Assembly: GCA_015055785.1 (NCBI GenBank)
Contig: SVHQ01000111.1
Coordinates: 1 to 6,245 of the forward strand
Origin: Clostridiales bacterium
GTDB taxonomy: Bacteria > Bacillota_A > Clostridia > Christensenellales > Borkfalkiaceae
Length of the DNA: 6,245 nt
Direction: 5' to 3'
The translations under genes were made by a program, and so were the position numbers. This document shows, piece after piece, positions 5,757 through 6,245 of the stretch. The notes under the pieces are model-generated. The model made no database searches, was not told the origin of the DNA, and saw only the letters and a program-made list of their open reading frames with translations. Position 1 is the stretch's first letter. Every line of letters begins with the position of its first letter.

Positions 5757-6245
5757 TTGAGCACCGCCTTATAACCAAGCCCATGCACCGTCACGATTTC
5801 AAAACCACCGCAACAAGCGGTCTTTTCGCGTAATTTTGCCATGTACACGTCCACTGTGCGCGACGTGGCAGAGGAATCGTAATCCCAAAATTCCGCCATT
5901 AGGGCTGAACGGGTGAAGGTCTTTTTCGGATAGGAAAGCAACTTGAAAAGCAAATCAAATTCGCGCACCGTCAAAGGCAATTCCTCCCCTGCAAGATAGG
6001 CCGTATGCTCCTCGGCGTTCATCACAAAATCCCCGATGGTAATCGTTTTGCTTTCTTCAATGCCCGCACGGCGAAGAAGCGCCGCCACTTTCATCATAAG
6101 CACGTCGATATCGAAAGGTTTGGCAACGTAATCGTCCACGCCCAATTTATAAGCGTACATTTGCGAAGGTTTGTCCTCCTTTGCCGTCATAAAAAGGATA
6201 GGGGTCTGCTTGTCCGTAAGTCGAATCGCTTCCGCCAAAGCAAAA
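5753..6245 (-). CDS. OmpR/PhoB-family response regulator, 5' end cut by the window edge
   Basis: This is the DNA-binding partner of the kinase. The visible 164 codons begin inside the receiver domain (FALAEAIR) and include the conserved TPILFMTAK strand with the switch Thr, the GVDDYVAKPFD segment with the invariant Lys, and a linker. The complete winged-helix domain then follows, with LTVREFDLL, SRTVDVYMAKLREK and the terminal TVHGLGYKA. The phosphoacceptor Asp and the true start, roughly 65 residues away by comparison with the family, lie beyond position 6245. The TTG at 6238-6236 is an internal Leu codon and not a start. It overlaps the kinase gene by 4 nt and is presumably the first or an early gene of the operon; the promoter is outside the window. 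Confidence 0.94.
   Translation of the reverse strand, partial: FALAEAIRLTDKQTPILFMTAKEDKPSQMYAYKLGVDDYVAKPFDIDVLMMKVAALLRRAGIEESKTITIGDFVMNAEEHTAYLAGEELPLTVREFDLLFKLLSYPKKTFTRSALMAEFWDYDSSATSRTVDVYMAKLREKTACCGGFEIVTVHGLGYKAVLK

Noticed and set aside
6236..6238. TTG as the start codon of the response regulator
   Set aside because: The frame stays open to the window edge with codons that fit the receiver domain (FALAEAIR), and the domain would otherwise lack its phosphoacceptor half.

Overview
The window looks like chromosomal DNA from a low-GC Gram-positive bacterium, most likely an anaerobic clostridium-type Firmicute. This rests on AT-rich intergenic regions, near-consensus sigma-A promoters, strong GGAGG ribosome binding sites, short U-tailed terminators, and two small membrane proteins that resemble uncharacterised clostridial families as I remember them. 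The species cannot be named from sequence alone. No transposon, CRISPR array, tRNA or rRNA was seen. All genes are on the minus strand except the cation efflux gene at 1492-2673.

Layout from left to right. (1) Positions 1-115 hold the first 38 codons of ribosomal protein L19 (rplS, minus), preceded by a foldable leader (145-201) and its own promoter (218-246). (2) Positions 318-1349 encode a Na+/Ca2+ exchanger-type antiporter (minus). It is divergent from a cation diffusion facilitator (CDF) gene at 1492-2673 (plus). The 142-bp gap between them carries two strong back-to-back promoters whose -35 boxes lie inside a 9-bp inverted repeat. (3) A strong hairpin (2701-2727) separates the CDF gene from a convergent minus-strand pair: a 114-aa two-helix membrane protein (2869-3213) and a 37-aa small protein (2733-2846). 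(4) To the right is a tightly coupled minus-strand operon, read from the right edge: an OmpR-type response regulator (5753 to beyond 6245, truncated), a histidine kinase (4707-5756), a 305-aa protein with about eight membrane helices (3793-4710), and a 138-aa two-helix membrane protein (3384-3800). A terminator at 3321-3360 follows.

How the parts may work together. The two exporters form a divergent cation-homeostasis pair. The four-gene operon has stop/start overlaps of 4, 4 and 8 nt at its three junctions, so its products are probably made together. The kinase has almost no extracytoplasmic sensor domain, so the adjacent polytopic protein is a plausible signal-input partner or output target (inference). 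The 138-aa and 114-aa proteins are paralogues, which links the two-component operon to the separately promoted downstream pair. The least understood part of the window is this block of unrecognised membrane proteins plus the 37-aa protein.
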